Part shown: piece by piece, positions 26,457 to 34,977 of the stretch
How the letters are laid out: every line of letters starts with the position of its first letter
Numbering within the stretch: position 1 is the stretch's first letter
DNA from: GCA-020345945 sp964596985
Lineage (GTDB): Archaea > Thermoproteota > Bathyarchaeia > RBG-16-48-13 > GCA-020345945
NCBI GenBank assembly: GCA_964596985.1
Contig: CAZQWG010000006.1
Span: 1-64,000, forward strand
Direction: 5' to 3'
Length of the DNA stretch: 64,000 bases
The notes under the pieces: model-generated
Seen by the model: only the letters and a program-made list of their open reading frames with translations
Database searches by the model: none
What the model was told of the DNA's origin: nothing
Position numbers and translations under genes: made by a program

Positions 26457-26831
26457 TTGACAAGTTTCATTTTGATAACAGGGCGAAGCACGGCTCAAGG
26501 AAAAACGAAGGAGAAAGGCAAGAAAACAGCTGAGTACGTCGATAGTGTAACGGTATGTGAATTCGATCCAAACGACCTAAAGACATTACGTGTTGAACCG
26601 GGGGAGAACGTGAAAATCTCAACCGCTCATGGAAGCGTTGTATTAAAGGCGGTGGAGTCAAAGCAGGCTCCGCATGAAGGAATAATCTTCGTCCCCTACG
26701 GGGCCTGGGCAAACATGCTAATCAGCCCCGAGACGGATGGGACGGGGATGCCTTCTTTCAAGGGAATCCCGACCGAAGTCGTTCCAGCTCCGGATTCGAG
26801 AATCTCAGAGATACCCCTCTCGAAGGCCTAG
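26457..26831 (+). CDS. fwdD: formylmethanofuran dehydrogenase subunit D
   Basis: A 124-residue FwdD/FmdD, the molybdopterin-dinucleotide-binding domain subunit of the W/Mo enzyme that reduces CO2 to formylmethanofuran. Family features are FILITGRSTAQG at the start, STAHGSVVLKA, and FVPYGAWANMLISPETDGTGMPSFKG. TTG 26457 matches the family N-terminus; the frame is open upstream into mtd but without family sequence. The other subunits (A, B, C) are not in this window, so the D gene is separated from its usual operon. Confidence 0.92.
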   Translation: MTSFILITGRSTAQGKTKEKGKKTAEYVDSVTVCEFDPNDLKTLRVEPGENVKISTAHGSVVLKAVESKQAPHEGIIFVPYGAWANMLISPETDGTGMPSFKGIPTEVVPAPDSRISEIPLSKA

Positions 26832-27012
26832 ACAGCTACTCGGCGTTACACATATGAGACGCACGCCGACGGCTACCTCTTCTACTGGAAGAGAAGCCTG
26901 AACTGGTTGCCCGCTGGCTACATCGAGAGACTTATCCGGCACGCTCAACACGCGTCAACCTTATTATCCGTCATGGATAACCAGATTGAATAATTAAGTG
27001 AGGTATTATCTC

Positions 27013-28080
27013 ATGCCAGTTTTTACAGTAGATCAACTGATGAAGTTGGGGATCGGCGTCTTCAAGGCTGCAGAGGCTTCTGATGAAGAAGCTGAGATGG
27101 TCTCGCGATATCTTGTCAACGCGAACCTTGCTGGACACGACTCGCATGGCGTGATTCGAATACCCCAGTATGTGAATATGATAAAAGTAGGGTACAAACC
27201 GTACGGATATCTCTGCAAGATCAAACCAGGGGCGAAAATCAAGATAGTCAAGGAGACGGAGACAACCGCTCTCATCGATGGGAACTGGGGTTTCGGTCAA
27301 CTGATCGCCACAAAGGCGATGGAGTTGGCGATAGATAAGGCGAAGAAGCATGGAATCGGAGCCGTAGGAGCCTTCCACTGCAACCACATAGGCCGGCTCG
27401 GAGAGTATTCGATGATGGCGGCAAAACAGGACTTAATAGGTCTCGCAGTCTGCAACTCCGGGCGACTCGTCGCACCTTTCGGGGGAATGGAACGTATATT
27501 GAGCACCAATCCGATCACGGTCGCGATACCCGCTGGTAAGGAACGTACCTTCCTGCTAGATATGGCCACGAGTGTTCACGCCGAAGGTAAGGTTCGGGTG
27601 AGGCGGAACCGGGGTGAGAGTCTTCCCGATGGTTGGATCATCGACAAAGAGGGGAACCCTTCGAATGATCCGAAGGACATGTACGATGGGGGCGCTCTGC
27701 TTCCTCTGGGAAGGGACGTAGGATACAAAGGATTCGGTCTGGCCCTGATCGTCGATATTCTGGGTGGAGCGCTTACGGGGCATGGATGCACTATTGGAAA
27801 AGAGTACATTGGCGGAAACGGGACTTTCATGATGGCAATTCAGATCGACCGCTTCGTTGAGCTAGAGCAGTTCAAGGAACGCATCGATGAACTGTTACGC
27901 AACGTCAAGAATTCGAAGAAAGCCCCTGGGGTCGAGGAGATACTGATCCCTGGCGAACCTGAAATGAACACAGAAGCAGAACGGCTAAAGAAAGGAATCT
28001 TCGTATCCGATACGACCTGGGAAGAGATCTGCAACACGGCAAAAGACTTAGGCGTCGACGCCAAGAAGCTTGTGAAATAA
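27013..28080 (+). CDS. LDH2-family malate/L-lactate/sulfolactate dehydrogenase
   Basis: A 355-residue NAD(P)-dependent dehydrogenase of the non-Rossmann LDH2/MDG type. AGHDSHGVIRIPQYV includes the catalytic histidine. FHCNHIGRLGEYSMMAA, STNPITVAIPA, LLDMATS and GYKGFGLALIVDILGGAL are typical. ATG 27013 has GTGAGGT at good spacing; a GTG 15 bases earlier is in frame. Homologues include malate dehydrogenase and ComC, the L-sulfolactate dehydrogenase of coenzyme M synthesis, so the substrate is ambiguous. Tandem hairpins follow. Confidence 0.85.
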   Translation: MPVFTVDQLMKLGIGVFKAAEASDEEAEMVSRYLVNANLAGHDSHGVIRIPQYVNMIKVGYKPYGYLCKIKPGAKIKIVKETETTALIDGNWGFGQLIATKAMELAIDKAKKHGIGAVGAFHCNHIGRLGEYSMMAAKQDLIGLAVCNSGRLVAPFGGMERILSTNPITVAIPAGKERTFLLDMATSVHAEGKVRVRRNRGESLPDGWIIDKEGNPSNDPKDMYDGGALLPLGRDVGYKGFGLALIVDILGGALTGHGCTIGKEYIGGNGTFMMAIQIDRFVELEQFKERIDELLRNVKNSKKAPGVEEILIPGEPEMNTEAERLKKGIFVSDTTWEEICNTAKDLGVDAKKLVK

Positions 28081-28103
28081 TCGCTGACCACCAAGATTCA
28101 CGC

Positions 28104-28156
28104 AGTCCCCAAGACATGGGGACTTAGGAAGAGGTTTCGCTTTACCTCTTCTTTTC
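28104..28156 (+). terminator. tandem hairpin terminator after the LDH2 gene
   Basis: Two perfect hairpins in a row. AGTCCCCA/TGGGGACT (28104-28111 and 28117-28124) has a 5-base loop. GAAGAGGT/ACCTCTTC (28128-28135 and 28144-28151) has an 8-base loop. TTTTCTAT follows immediately. The order stem, stem, U tract fits termination of the upstream gene. Confidence 0.65.
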
Positions 28157-28192
28157 TATCCGGTTCTATACTAGAACCCCTAATAATTCTCC

Positions 28193-28930
28193 TTGGTTAA
28201 ATCCAGGGATCAACCAAATGTAACCTGGGCGGACCAAGTCATGAGACACAAGATGAATCGGCGCATAATTACTTCCATCTTGAAGCTTGCTTCTCCCGAA
28301 GGGATATCCATTAAGGAGCTTGAGTCTAATCTCCGTTTAGACCCGGAGATACTAGAATTCAACCTTCATGCTCTCAACGAGACATCTCTGATCACTATGC
28401 TGGATGGGAGCATCTGCCTTTCCTTGGATCAAAAGATGCGTCTTGCGATGGAAGCCCTTTCCCTTGGATGTTCCGTGAAAGATGTCTGCAGAAGTCTCAC
28501 GTGGACCGAGTTTGAAGATTTCTGTCTAGAGGTATTACATGCGAACGGGTTCGACGTAAACAAACACTTCCGTTTCAAGGCATGTGGAAGGGGCTGGGAG
28601 ATTGACCTAGTCGCAAGGCAGGGATCAAAGATGATGCTGATCGACTGTAAACACTGGAATAAAGGATACATGACGAGTTCTTTGAGAAAAGCAGCCGAGA
28701 AGAACCTTGCTTGCACCAAAGCGTTACTCACAGTCATCCCTGATGTTTCAAAACGTATCAGCATCAAAAAGTCGTCCTCTGTCTCCCTATTGCCAGTAAT
28801 CCTTACATTGCTCAGTTCCTCGATTCAAGTCCATCTCGGCGTTCCTATTGTTCCGATCTCCCAATTCAACAGCTTCATCTACGAATTACCTGAATACCTG
28901 AATGGATTGACTACATTCCCAGTTGATTGA
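28193..28930 (+). CDS. winged helix plus PD-(D/E)XK restriction-endonuclease-like protein
   Basis: A 245-residue protein. Residues about 20-90 look like a winged helix (SILKLASPEGISIKELES). From about 100 it has a nuclease fold: WTEFEDFCLEVLHANGFDV supplies the early glutamate, then WEIDLVA and MMLIDCKHW give the D...(D/E)xK core as seen in Mrr-like and Holliday-junction-type nucleases. The start is uncertain (TTG 28193 or ATG 28241). No methyltransferase or helicase is adjacent, so it is an orphan, perhaps a repair nuclease. Confidence 0.65.
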   Translation: MVKSRDQPNVTWADQVMRHKMNRRIITSILKLASPEGISIKELESNLRLDPEILEFNLHALNETSLITMLDGSICLSLDQKMRLAMEALSLGCSVKDVCRSLTWTEFEDFCLEVLHANGFDVNKHFRFKACGRGWEIDLVARQGSKMMLIDCKHWNKGYMTSSLRKAAEKNLACTKALLTVIPDVSKRISIKKSSSVSLLPVILTLLSSSIQVHLGVPIVPISQFNSFIYELPEYLNGLTTFPVD

Positions 28931-29341
28931 AGAGCTGTAAGTTGGCTTCAATCCTACAAAGTTCTGTTTTAATTCTTGGTCGAAAGGCGAAAGTGAAAAG
29001 AGTCACACTGCCAATCTATTCTATTACCAAGAGAGGAGTATATTTATGACGATAATGACGACGATCCAAGGAAGCCGTAGATAACCCCTTGAGCTAAGAA
29101 GCCCCTCATCTGATTCTGACTTCGGTTAAACGAATTCATCCTCCTCCTCATCCAACTTTTGACCCTATTCTGTTACACTTACAACTCCCTAGGGTAATCC
29201 CACCCATCGTCAAAATACCCATGGAATTCTCAGAGCAAGTCGGAAAAAATATAGTAAAAGATGATCTCTCATATCGCAATAAACAATAGATATAGAAAAT
29301 AAATTTTTATTACATGTCTCTGAAAGCAGGGAAGGGTTTGA
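28931..29341. other. non-coding gap with repeat copy 1
   Basis: About 410 AT-rich bases. The only recognisable content is the first copy of a degenerate ~100-base repeat (29161-29260) and probable promoter sequence (AT-rich, 29290-29315) for the next gene. No open frame of note. Confidence 0.4.
29161..29260 (+). repeat. degenerate ~100-base repeat, copy 1
   Basis: Begins GACCCTATTCTGTTACACTT and contains CTAGGGTAATCCCA, AAAATACCC and AAGTCGG in the same order and spacing as copy 3 at 31208. I estimate about three-quarters identity by eye. GGGTA and TACCC within it are complementary. Confidence 0.65.
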
Positions 29342-29824
29342 ATGGTAAAGATTGAGGAGTTATTAGAGCCTGGTGAAACCGTGATAAAGGATGGTTGGGC
29401 ATCCTACAACTGGGAAGAAGGCAAACTCTTTCTAACCAATAGACATCTACTCTTCGAATCTGGCGCTGTCATAATACGGAAACTAATCAAACGCCCCCTC
29501 TCTGTCAAAATTCCTCTTAGAAACATCAGTAGAGTCGAGTCGGGCGGTTGGCCTGCCTATACCCTAACAGTCCTAGCGGATAGGGAGTACAAGTTCGGAG
29601 GTACGGAGGATTTTAAACTCAATACAAATGAGTGGGCAGCCGCCATTGAACAAGCCAGGCAAGTGATTCAAACAATGGAAACAGTCAGACCTGCAACAAT
29701 TCATACACCGGTCGCTGAAAAAGAGGGAGAACTGAAAAAAGAGATGAAATACTGCATTCATTGTGGAGCAGGAATTCCAAGAAACGCCAAGTTCTGTAGT
29801 GAATGCGGCAAGAATCAAGACTAA
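29342..29824 (+). CDS. PH/GRAM-like domain protein with C-terminal zinc ribbon
   Basis: A 160-residue protein. Residues 1-105 look like a GRAM/PH-type domain (EGKLFLTNRHLLFESG, then IPLRNISRVESG). A linker precedes a C-terminal zinc ribbon CIHCGAG...FCSECGKNQ (two CxxC pairs). The function is unknown; such proteins may bind membranes or partners. The local sequence is more AT-rich than the flanks and it sits between copies of the degenerate repeat. Confidence 0.68.
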   Translation: MVKIEELLEPGETVIKDGWASYNWEEGKLFLTNRHLLFESGAVIIRKLIKRPLSVKIPLRNISRVESGGWPAYTLTVLADREYKFGGTEDFKLNTNEWAAAIEQARQVIQTMETVRPATIHTPVAEKEGELKKEMKYCIHCGAGIPRNAKFCSECGKNQD

Positions 29825-29854
29825 ATAAAAATGAAAGAATAGAGTAGCAAGTCC

Positions 29855-29896
29855 TGACTCTATTCTGTTACACTCAAAACACCCAAAGAGTCAAGG
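29855..29896 (+). repeat. degenerate repeat, copy 2 (short)
   Basis: TGACTCTATTCTGTTACACT followed by CAAAACACCCAAAGAGTCAA, matching the first ~40 bases of copies 1 and 3. It lies between the convergent ends of the GRAM-like and transglutaminase-like genes. GACTCT and AGAGTC at its ends are complementary, so this copy can fold. Confidence 0.6.
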
Positions 29897-29898
29897 TT

Positions 29899-30858
29899 TC
29901 AGATGTATTTTTGGCATCTCTGACAGTAGTATCTCTGGTATTGTTGGACATAGGAAGCAGGGGTTCCACAGATGGGACAATATTGAATTGGAGGGGGAGT
30001 TATGATTGGAGATGGAGGCGTTTGTTTTTTCCTAGATGAGAGTCTGATTACGGCAATGACTAGGATAACGACTACGATACCTCCACCTAGTATGATATAC
30101 TCACTATAGAAGTACCACATCCGTCCGTAGCGTGGATCGAATTGCTTGTCTGGATCGATGGATGCAATGTTAACTGTCTTGTTTCTGAATTCTCTTGGCA
30201 GTTCGCCTATTCCCCATCCCTCACCTGTAGTTTCACAGTTGAAGTATCGTGTATTTTGGGGACCGTATTCAACGTACCAACCATCAAAGTCACCACTGAC
30301 GCCGACAAGGAGGTGTCCTTCAGGATTGATGAAGACCGCATCATATCCTAAGATAATTATCAAGGTGGCAAAGAGAATAGAAGTGTCTTCACAATCCCCT
30401 CCCCCGTCTACGAGTGATTCTAGGGGAAAACGAGGATATTCATCGTATCCAGATGTAACTTTATCCACTGTGTAAGGTAAGCATTGGACAAATGCAAGAA
30501 CAAAGTCAATTTCCTTGCGACCACTCCATTTTTTCTTTTGGGAGACCTCCCGGAGTTCTTGAGCCATCATTTCTACATAGGGATCTTCAGTTGTTACAAG
30601 GTAACTGTAACCTGAGATACCATTCTTGGTTCTATCTCTCGCTGATACTCCTTTATAGGCGCTATAGTAAGAGTGGGGAACATTAAGTTCCCACGTCCAA
30701 ATATACCCACCATATATCCACTCAAATTCCCTAGTGAAATATTCCTCTGAACGAGCGGAAACCTCGCACACAGGGAACAGTGCTGTCATTAGGAAAAGAA
30801 GAATAAGAGAGGTGTGAAGAACCTTTTGCGTCTTTTTGACCTTCGATACTGTAATCAA
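29899..30858 (-). CDS. secreted/membrane transglutaminase-like protein with zinc ribbon
   Basis: A 319-residue protein with an N-terminal hydrophobic signal segment (about residues 15-35). A transglutaminase-like cysteine protease core has catalytic Cys in DGGGDCEDTSILFATL, His in PEGHLLVGV and Asp in the following GDFDGWYVEY. A membrane segment follows (about 252-272, IILGGGIVVVILVIAVIRL), then a cytoplasmic proline-rich linker and zinc ribbon CPICGTP...CQRCQKYI. The catalytic triad appears intact, so it may process extracellular peptides or cell-wall material. Confidence 0.75.
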   Translation of the reverse strand: MITVSKVKKTQKVLHTSLILLFLMTALFPVCEVSARSEEYFTREFEWIYGGYIWTWELNVPHSYYSAYKGVSARDRTKNGISGYSYLVTTEDPYVEMMAQELREVSQKKKWSGRKEIDFVLAFVQCLPYTVDKVTSGYDEYPRFPLESLVDGGGDCEDTSILFATLIIILGYDAVFINPEGHLLVGVSGDFDGWYVEYGPQNTRYFNCETTGEGWGIGELPREFRNKTVNIASIDPDKQFDPRYGRMWYFYSEYIILGGGIVVVILVIAVIRLSSRKKQTPPSPIITPPPIQYCPICGTPASYVQQYQRYYCQRCQKYI

Positions 30859-30978
30859 TCCAAGACCTAGCCTTTTAGGGCATAGTACTTACGCTGTTTA
30901 GTGGTTTAGCTGAGTTTTAGTGTTAAATCGGATAATTCAATAAAAGTGGAAGATTCGGATCATCTTACACACTACAAT

Positions 30979-31128
30979 CTAGTGTGAGTCGTGTGTTCTC
31001 TCTCGTTTCGCCACATTTTTTCCTAGAGGATCAGGTGGCATTTCTAAATCTTCTAGAGGATCGGGCGGCATGGTTTGAGGGCTTACTCCTTCAGATTTAG
31101 GTTGTTTCTTATTCCCAGTCTTTCTCAT
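30979..31128 (-). CDS. small hypothetical protein with repeated PPDPL motif
   Basis: A 49-residue, highly charged protein starting at ATG 31128, which has GAGGT 7 bases upstream. The frame is open 17 codons further to 31179. The sequence carries MPPDPLEDLE followed directly by MPPDPLGKN, a short tandem duplication, and a basic C-terminus. Not recognised; it could be a disordered adaptor. It sits in the AT-rich island. Confidence 0.5.
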   Translation of the reverse strand: MRKTGNKKQPKSEGVSPQTMPPDPLEDLEMPPDPLGKNVAKRERTHDSH

Positions 31129-31523
31129 CTTCTTACCTCTATGCAAGCTTATGGTTCTAGGTGAATAAGTGTTTTTCACTAACCAATCATTAACGTGCTA
31201 ATACAACTTGACTCTCTTTTGTTACACTCCAAACACCCAAGGGTAATCTCAGCAACAAACAAAATACCCTATGGGAAATTCCAAGCCGAGTCGGTAAAAC
31301 AGTAAAAAACATAACTTGAGCTTTTTCAAGTTCGATAAAATGAATGGATAAGCCGATAAATCACTCCGACTGTTGAGTACAATTTACTGGTAAGCTCGTG
31401 TCAAGATCTACGTATCGGTGTTATTACGGCACTTCACTCGTTCGTTTTCTGCTCGTGTTTAAGGAAAAAGAAAAAGGATTGCCTTGCTATTATCTCCCGT
31501 CGGAGTGCTTGGGAGAGATGGGT
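31129..31523. other. non-coding gap with repeat copy 3
   Basis: About 395 bases holding repeat copy 3 (31208-31311) and probable promoter sequence for the ATP-grasp gene. A frame in phase with that gene is open from 31398, but it lacks a ribosome site and family sequence before 31518. Confidence 0.4.
31208..31311 (+). repeat. degenerate ~100-base repeat, copy 3
   Basis: Begins TTGACTCTCTTTTGTTACAC, then CAAGGGTAATCTCA, AAAATACCCTATGGGAA and GAGTCGG, parallel to copy 1. With copy 1 it brackets a ~2 kb AT-rich block in direct orientation. Confidence 0.65.
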
Positions 31524-32414
31524 ATGCGACACAATAAGAAACGAATAACTGTGATCTACGGTAGGAAACCTGATGTTAATGCAAAAGAACTTCTCATTGC
31601 AGCAAGAGATCAAGGTCATGAGGCTTCGCTGGCAAGTATACTGGCCCTATCCGCATATGTGGACGGACAAGAATCACGTTTTTGGATAGGAAACCGGGAA
31701 ATTACTGGTGTAAACTTCTGTTTTGTCAGATCTCTCGCTCCGGGAACAAGTGACCAGATGACCATGAGGATCAGCCTTCTCAAGCACATGGAGTTATCCG
31801 GCATAAGCGTCGTGAACCCTCCCGGAAATTTTTCTTCGGCTCGAAACAAGTATCTCACATACTGCATCCTTGCTGAGAACAGCCTTCCTGTTCCCTCAAC
31901 ATACATTACCGGGCGTGCCGCTTGGGCTAGGTCTCAAGCAGGCAATTTCAAAGACTTCATCTACAAGCCGATGATAGGATCGAAGGGCTACGGTTCGATG
32001 AAATTTAATGATGCGGATCTTGCTTACAACGCATTCCATCTTTTCGAAAGATTGGGGCAACCGATTCTAGTTCAGGAATATCTTCAAGGCTCTGGAAGCG
32101 ACATCAGAGCATTCGTCATCGCTGGGGAGGTCGTCGCTGCTATGAGGCGTGTCTCGGAGGAGGGTCAGTGGAAGGCAAATCTTGCTCAAGGGGCAAAAGG
32201 AGAAAGAATCGAGCTAGACCGGGAGCTATCCGAGATAGCCGTCAAGGCGGCATCTTGTCTCGGATTGAAGTACGCCGGAGTAGACCTAATGGAGGCGGAT
32301 AAAGGCCCGGTCGTGCTTGAAGTAAACGCTTCACCAAGCTGGCAAGGAATACAGGAGATCACAGGAACCGATATCCCGAGACTCCTCATAGAGAAGATTG
32401 TTGACGCCTCTTGA
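31524..32414 (+). CDS. RimK-type ATP-grasp glutamate ligase-like protein (copy A)
   Basis: A 296-residue ATP-grasp enzyme. FIYKPMIGSKGYGSMKF is the nucleotide-binding glycine loop. ILVQEYLQGSGSDIRAFVI and KYAGVDLMEADKGPVVLEVN are RimK-family signatures with the metal-binding E and N. This family includes MptN and CofF, which add glutamate to H4MPT and F420, as well as LysX and RimK. ATG 31524 has GGGAG with suitable spacing; ATG 31518 is too close to it. A role in cofactor glutamylation is an inference from the C1 gene setting. Confidence 0.8.
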   Translation: MRHNKKRITVIYGRKPDVNAKELLIAARDQGHEASLASILALSAYVDGQESRFWIGNREITGVNFCFVRSLAPGTSDQMTMRISLLKHMELSGISVVNPPGNFSSARNKYLTYCILAENSLPVPSTYITGRAAWARSQAGNFKDFIYKPMIGSKGYGSMKFNDADLAYNAFHLFERLGQPILVQEYLQGSGSDIRAFVIAGEVVAAMRRVSEEGQWKANLAQGAKGERIELDRELSEIAVKAASCLGLKYAGVDLMEADKGPVVLEVNASPSWQGIQEITGTDIPRLLIEKIVDAS

Positions 32415-32468
32415 TTGGCTGCAAGCCTTTACTGTGAACCTGGGAATCAACATTTTCTATAAACCCCT

Positions 32469-34658
32469 CTATCTATATTCAACGAAAATGGGGCTACTCC
32501 AAGCCATCGCACCGTCGGATTGCAGCACACGAAGATAGTAAGGATTTACTCCTTCCTGGGGGTTCTTATCCGAGTATTGGAATTCGATTGATTTTGGTCC
32601 TTCCACGTCAGAGATCGCAGATACCTCTACTTTCTCGTTGACTCCTCCCCCTCGAAAGGGCTTAGGTGTGGAGTCTATATCCCCCAACCGTATCGCGAAC
32701 GAGCTAGGTCTGGACGTAAAGCGGATCTCGGCATCCTCAGGTGCGTCAACCTCTAGGATAACGCCGTCAGGGTCTCCGGACGTGGTAGACCTCCATTGCA
32801 ATACTTGGTTTGAGAGCCTCTTGATCCCTTGATCTGGTAGGTCGAAGGCAAACTCCTCTGCAGATATAATCCTCCCGTCGCTAAGGGTTACTCCGCCGTC
32901 CCAGTTCGTCTGGCGTTGGCGGCTCTTAACTCTGACCCCGCTCCAGACGATTGCAATCCTTCTCTTTCTATCTTCTTGGGGATCGACCACCGGATGACGG
33001 TAGAGAATCTCGGTTCCCCTCATCAATCTAACATCGAAAATGGGGGCGGTTCCGTGGATCTCCGCTGCCAAGGTTGGTGTACTATCCGTCGAGAACTCGT
33101 CACCCATCATATGATCCCCGGACTTGAATTGGAGTATGATCCTTTCCCCAGTAGTGGCATAGCAATGTCTACTCTTCAACGCCTCCCAGATAGCCTCCCT
33201 CGTCAGCGTGCCCGCATAGACGGCCGTGAGCCCTCCTCTCACAGGAAAGGCAGTCAGCCCAGATGAAGACGCCCCGGTAGGATACGTGGCCCCGGGTCGA
33301 CCTGAATGATCGTCGCTCCCTGCTATGAATCCGACCTTAAATCCTCTCTTCAGCGCATCTTCAGCCAGCCACTCAAACGTACCGTGATGCGAGTGAATTT
33401 CAACTACAGGCGAGAATCTTTCATCATAGAAATCCAGGTTTCCGTACCGTCCACCGACATGAGGAACGCTCAGAACATCGCTTCTTCCCTCAAAAGTCTT
33501 GTAGAGCTCTGATATAGGGTACCTGTCGGTTTTAACGTCAGACTTATCCTCGATCAGCCAGTGATCACTTCTATGGATCTGCTGGTCATCCCCTAGAAAG
33601 TATATGTTATGATCTCCGCCTGCAGGGGTCAGCCCTGACCACTCATACCCCAAAAACACTACGAATTTCCCAGGCTGGTTGAACCGTTTTACCTCGTGAC
33701 AGATCTCTGCCCAATGCTTCTTTGTGATTTGAAAGTCGTTTCCAGAGTGACCTATAAAGTCGAGGAACGCCACATCTCTACCGAACCGGAAGTACTCCTC
33801 TACGCTACCTGTACCCACGGTTCCTCTTGTCTGTCCGTGCAAATCACCCCAGAAGAGCCTCAGCTTCCCTTCATCTTTCCTGCATATTATCGGGTTACTC
33901 ATAGCTATGAGCCTGTTATCCTCGTCTCTTACCGTGATCCAGTGTCTGCCCTGCGTTCTTAGGACGACGGAGTTGAACCACCTAGTTCCCTTCTGTGACT
34001 TGTCAAACGTGTATTTTTTAGGTAGTAACGCCTCGGGGTCTGTTGCCTCGAATTCCACTGTTCCCGTGTAGGAGAATGATTGGTTTCCCCAACTATCTTG
34101 GGCGCATAAGCACGTTGAGAAGGGGGTCTCTTGAACGATATACGAGGGGGCTAGTAGCCTTAGTCGATCTACTGGACCACCGACAACTCGAATCTTTGGG
34201 GAATGTTCAATTTCGTGGAAAAGTCCGGTGCCGAAGGGATCGACTAGAACCAGAAAGGTGTGTTCTTCCTCAGCGAATGTCTGGGCTCTCAAACCTAGGC
34301 TTCCTTGGCTCCTATCACCGAGTATGACGGTTACTTGATCCCCCGGTGCAAGGGACCCATCGTATACATCGATGATGAGGGTTGCTCTCCAAGGTCTGAT
34401 ATAGCCGCGGGATGTATATCGAGGACGTAGTTTGGCTCCTCCCTTGGTCGAGACTGTGGTAAAGCCTGATCCAAGGGGATCATCAAATTGCGGAATTTGC
34501 ATGTCTGACACATTTCTTCTGGCTATCGCGATGTGACCGCCATGGTCGATCCCATGCTTTCCAACGGTAATAGTAATCGTCCAAGAGCGGTAACTTCCTG
34601 CCACAACATCCCCTGAAGGATTGATTGACGCTTTCCCGTAGACCTCGTTTTTTCTCAT
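32469..34658 (-). CDS. DUF3604 family protein (PHP-like metal hydrolase)
   Basis: A 729-residue protein when started at ATG 34658; the frame is open 50 codons further but those residues look non-native. The N-terminal ~290 residues are beta-rich and may bind substrate. The centre carries LRLFWGDLHGQT, FLDFIGHSGNDFQIT, GYEWSG...GGDHNIYF, EIHSHHGTFEW and GFIAGSDDHSGRPG, the metal-ligand pattern of DUF3604/PHP-like proteins. No signal peptide is seen. The biochemical function of the family is poorly defined. Confidence 0.78.
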   Translation of the reverse strand: MRKNEVYGKASINPSGDVVAGSYRSWTITITVGKHGIDHGGHIAIARRNVSDMQIPQFDDPLGSGFTTVSTKGGAKLRPRYTSRGYIRPWRATLIIDVYDGSLAPGDQVTVILGDRSQGSLGLRAQTFAEEEHTFLVLVDPFGTGLFHEIEHSPKIRVVGGPVDRLRLLAPSYIVQETPFSTCLCAQDSWGNQSFSYTGTVEFEATDPEALLPKKYTFDKSQKGTRWFNSVVLRTQGRHWITVRDEDNRLIAMSNPIICRKDEGKLRLFWGDLHGQTRGTVGTGSVEEYFRFGRDVAFLDFIGHSGNDFQITKKHWAEICHEVKRFNQPGKFVVFLGYEWSGLTPAGGDHNIYFLGDDQQIHRSDHWLIEDKSDVKTDRYPISELYKTFEGRSDVLSVPHVGGRYGNLDFYDERFSPVVEIHSHHGTFEWLAEDALKRGFKVGFIAGSDDHSGRPGATYPTGASSSGLTAFPVRGGLTAVYAGTLTREAIWEALKSRHCYATTGERIILQFKSGDHMMGDEFSTDSTPTLAAEIHGTAPIFDVRLMRGTEILYRHPVVDPQEDRKRRIAIVWSGVRVKSRQRQTNWDGGVTLSDGRIISAEEFAFDLPDQGIKRLSNQVLQWRSTTSGDPDGVILEVDAPEDAEIRFTSRPSSFAIRLGDIDSTPKPFRGGGVNEKVEVSAISDVEGPKSIEFQYSDKNPQEGVNPYYLRVLQSDGAMAWSSPIFVEYR

Positions 34659-34977
34659 GTTTTCCGCACCAGTATTCCTATGAAGAGGGGGAGAACTGAA
34701 ACGGCTCTCACCTGCGGAGGATCTAGTCTTCGACAGGGAATAGTTATCATTTATGCGATAACCTGATCTGCACATTTCCCAAATTCTCGGTGCAGGGAGG
34801 GAAAACAAGTTGCCCGATTATAGGACCATTGTTATACGCTCTATCCGAGAAATGAAGCAATCTTCTCGCACAATGATATGTTGAAAAGAGGGGAATAGCC
34901 CAACAGTCCAATCTGTGGGCTAGTCCTAAGATGTAAAAAAGAGGAGGAGAACTGGTTTCATAGTTGAGCTTAGCATC
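34659..34977. other. gap between fae-hps and the DUF3604 gene
   Basis: About 320 bases on the shared minus-strand path. It contains a terminator-like hairpin for fae-hps (34896-34922) and presumably the DUF3604 promoter. No coding frame is supported apart from an unlikely extension of the DUF3604 gene. Confidence 0.4.
34885..34922 (-). terminator. hairpin terminator after fae-hps
   Basis: On the minus strand TAGCCCA...TGGGCTA is a perfect 7-bp stem with a 13-base loop (34896-34902 and 34916-34922), followed by TTCCCCTCTTTTC. It lies about 55 bases past the fae-hps stop. Confidence 0.5.

Noticed and set aside
29161..31311. A CRISPR array or insertion sequence
   Set aside because: Three degenerate copies at irregular spacing with genes between, no transposase and no terminal inverted repeats.
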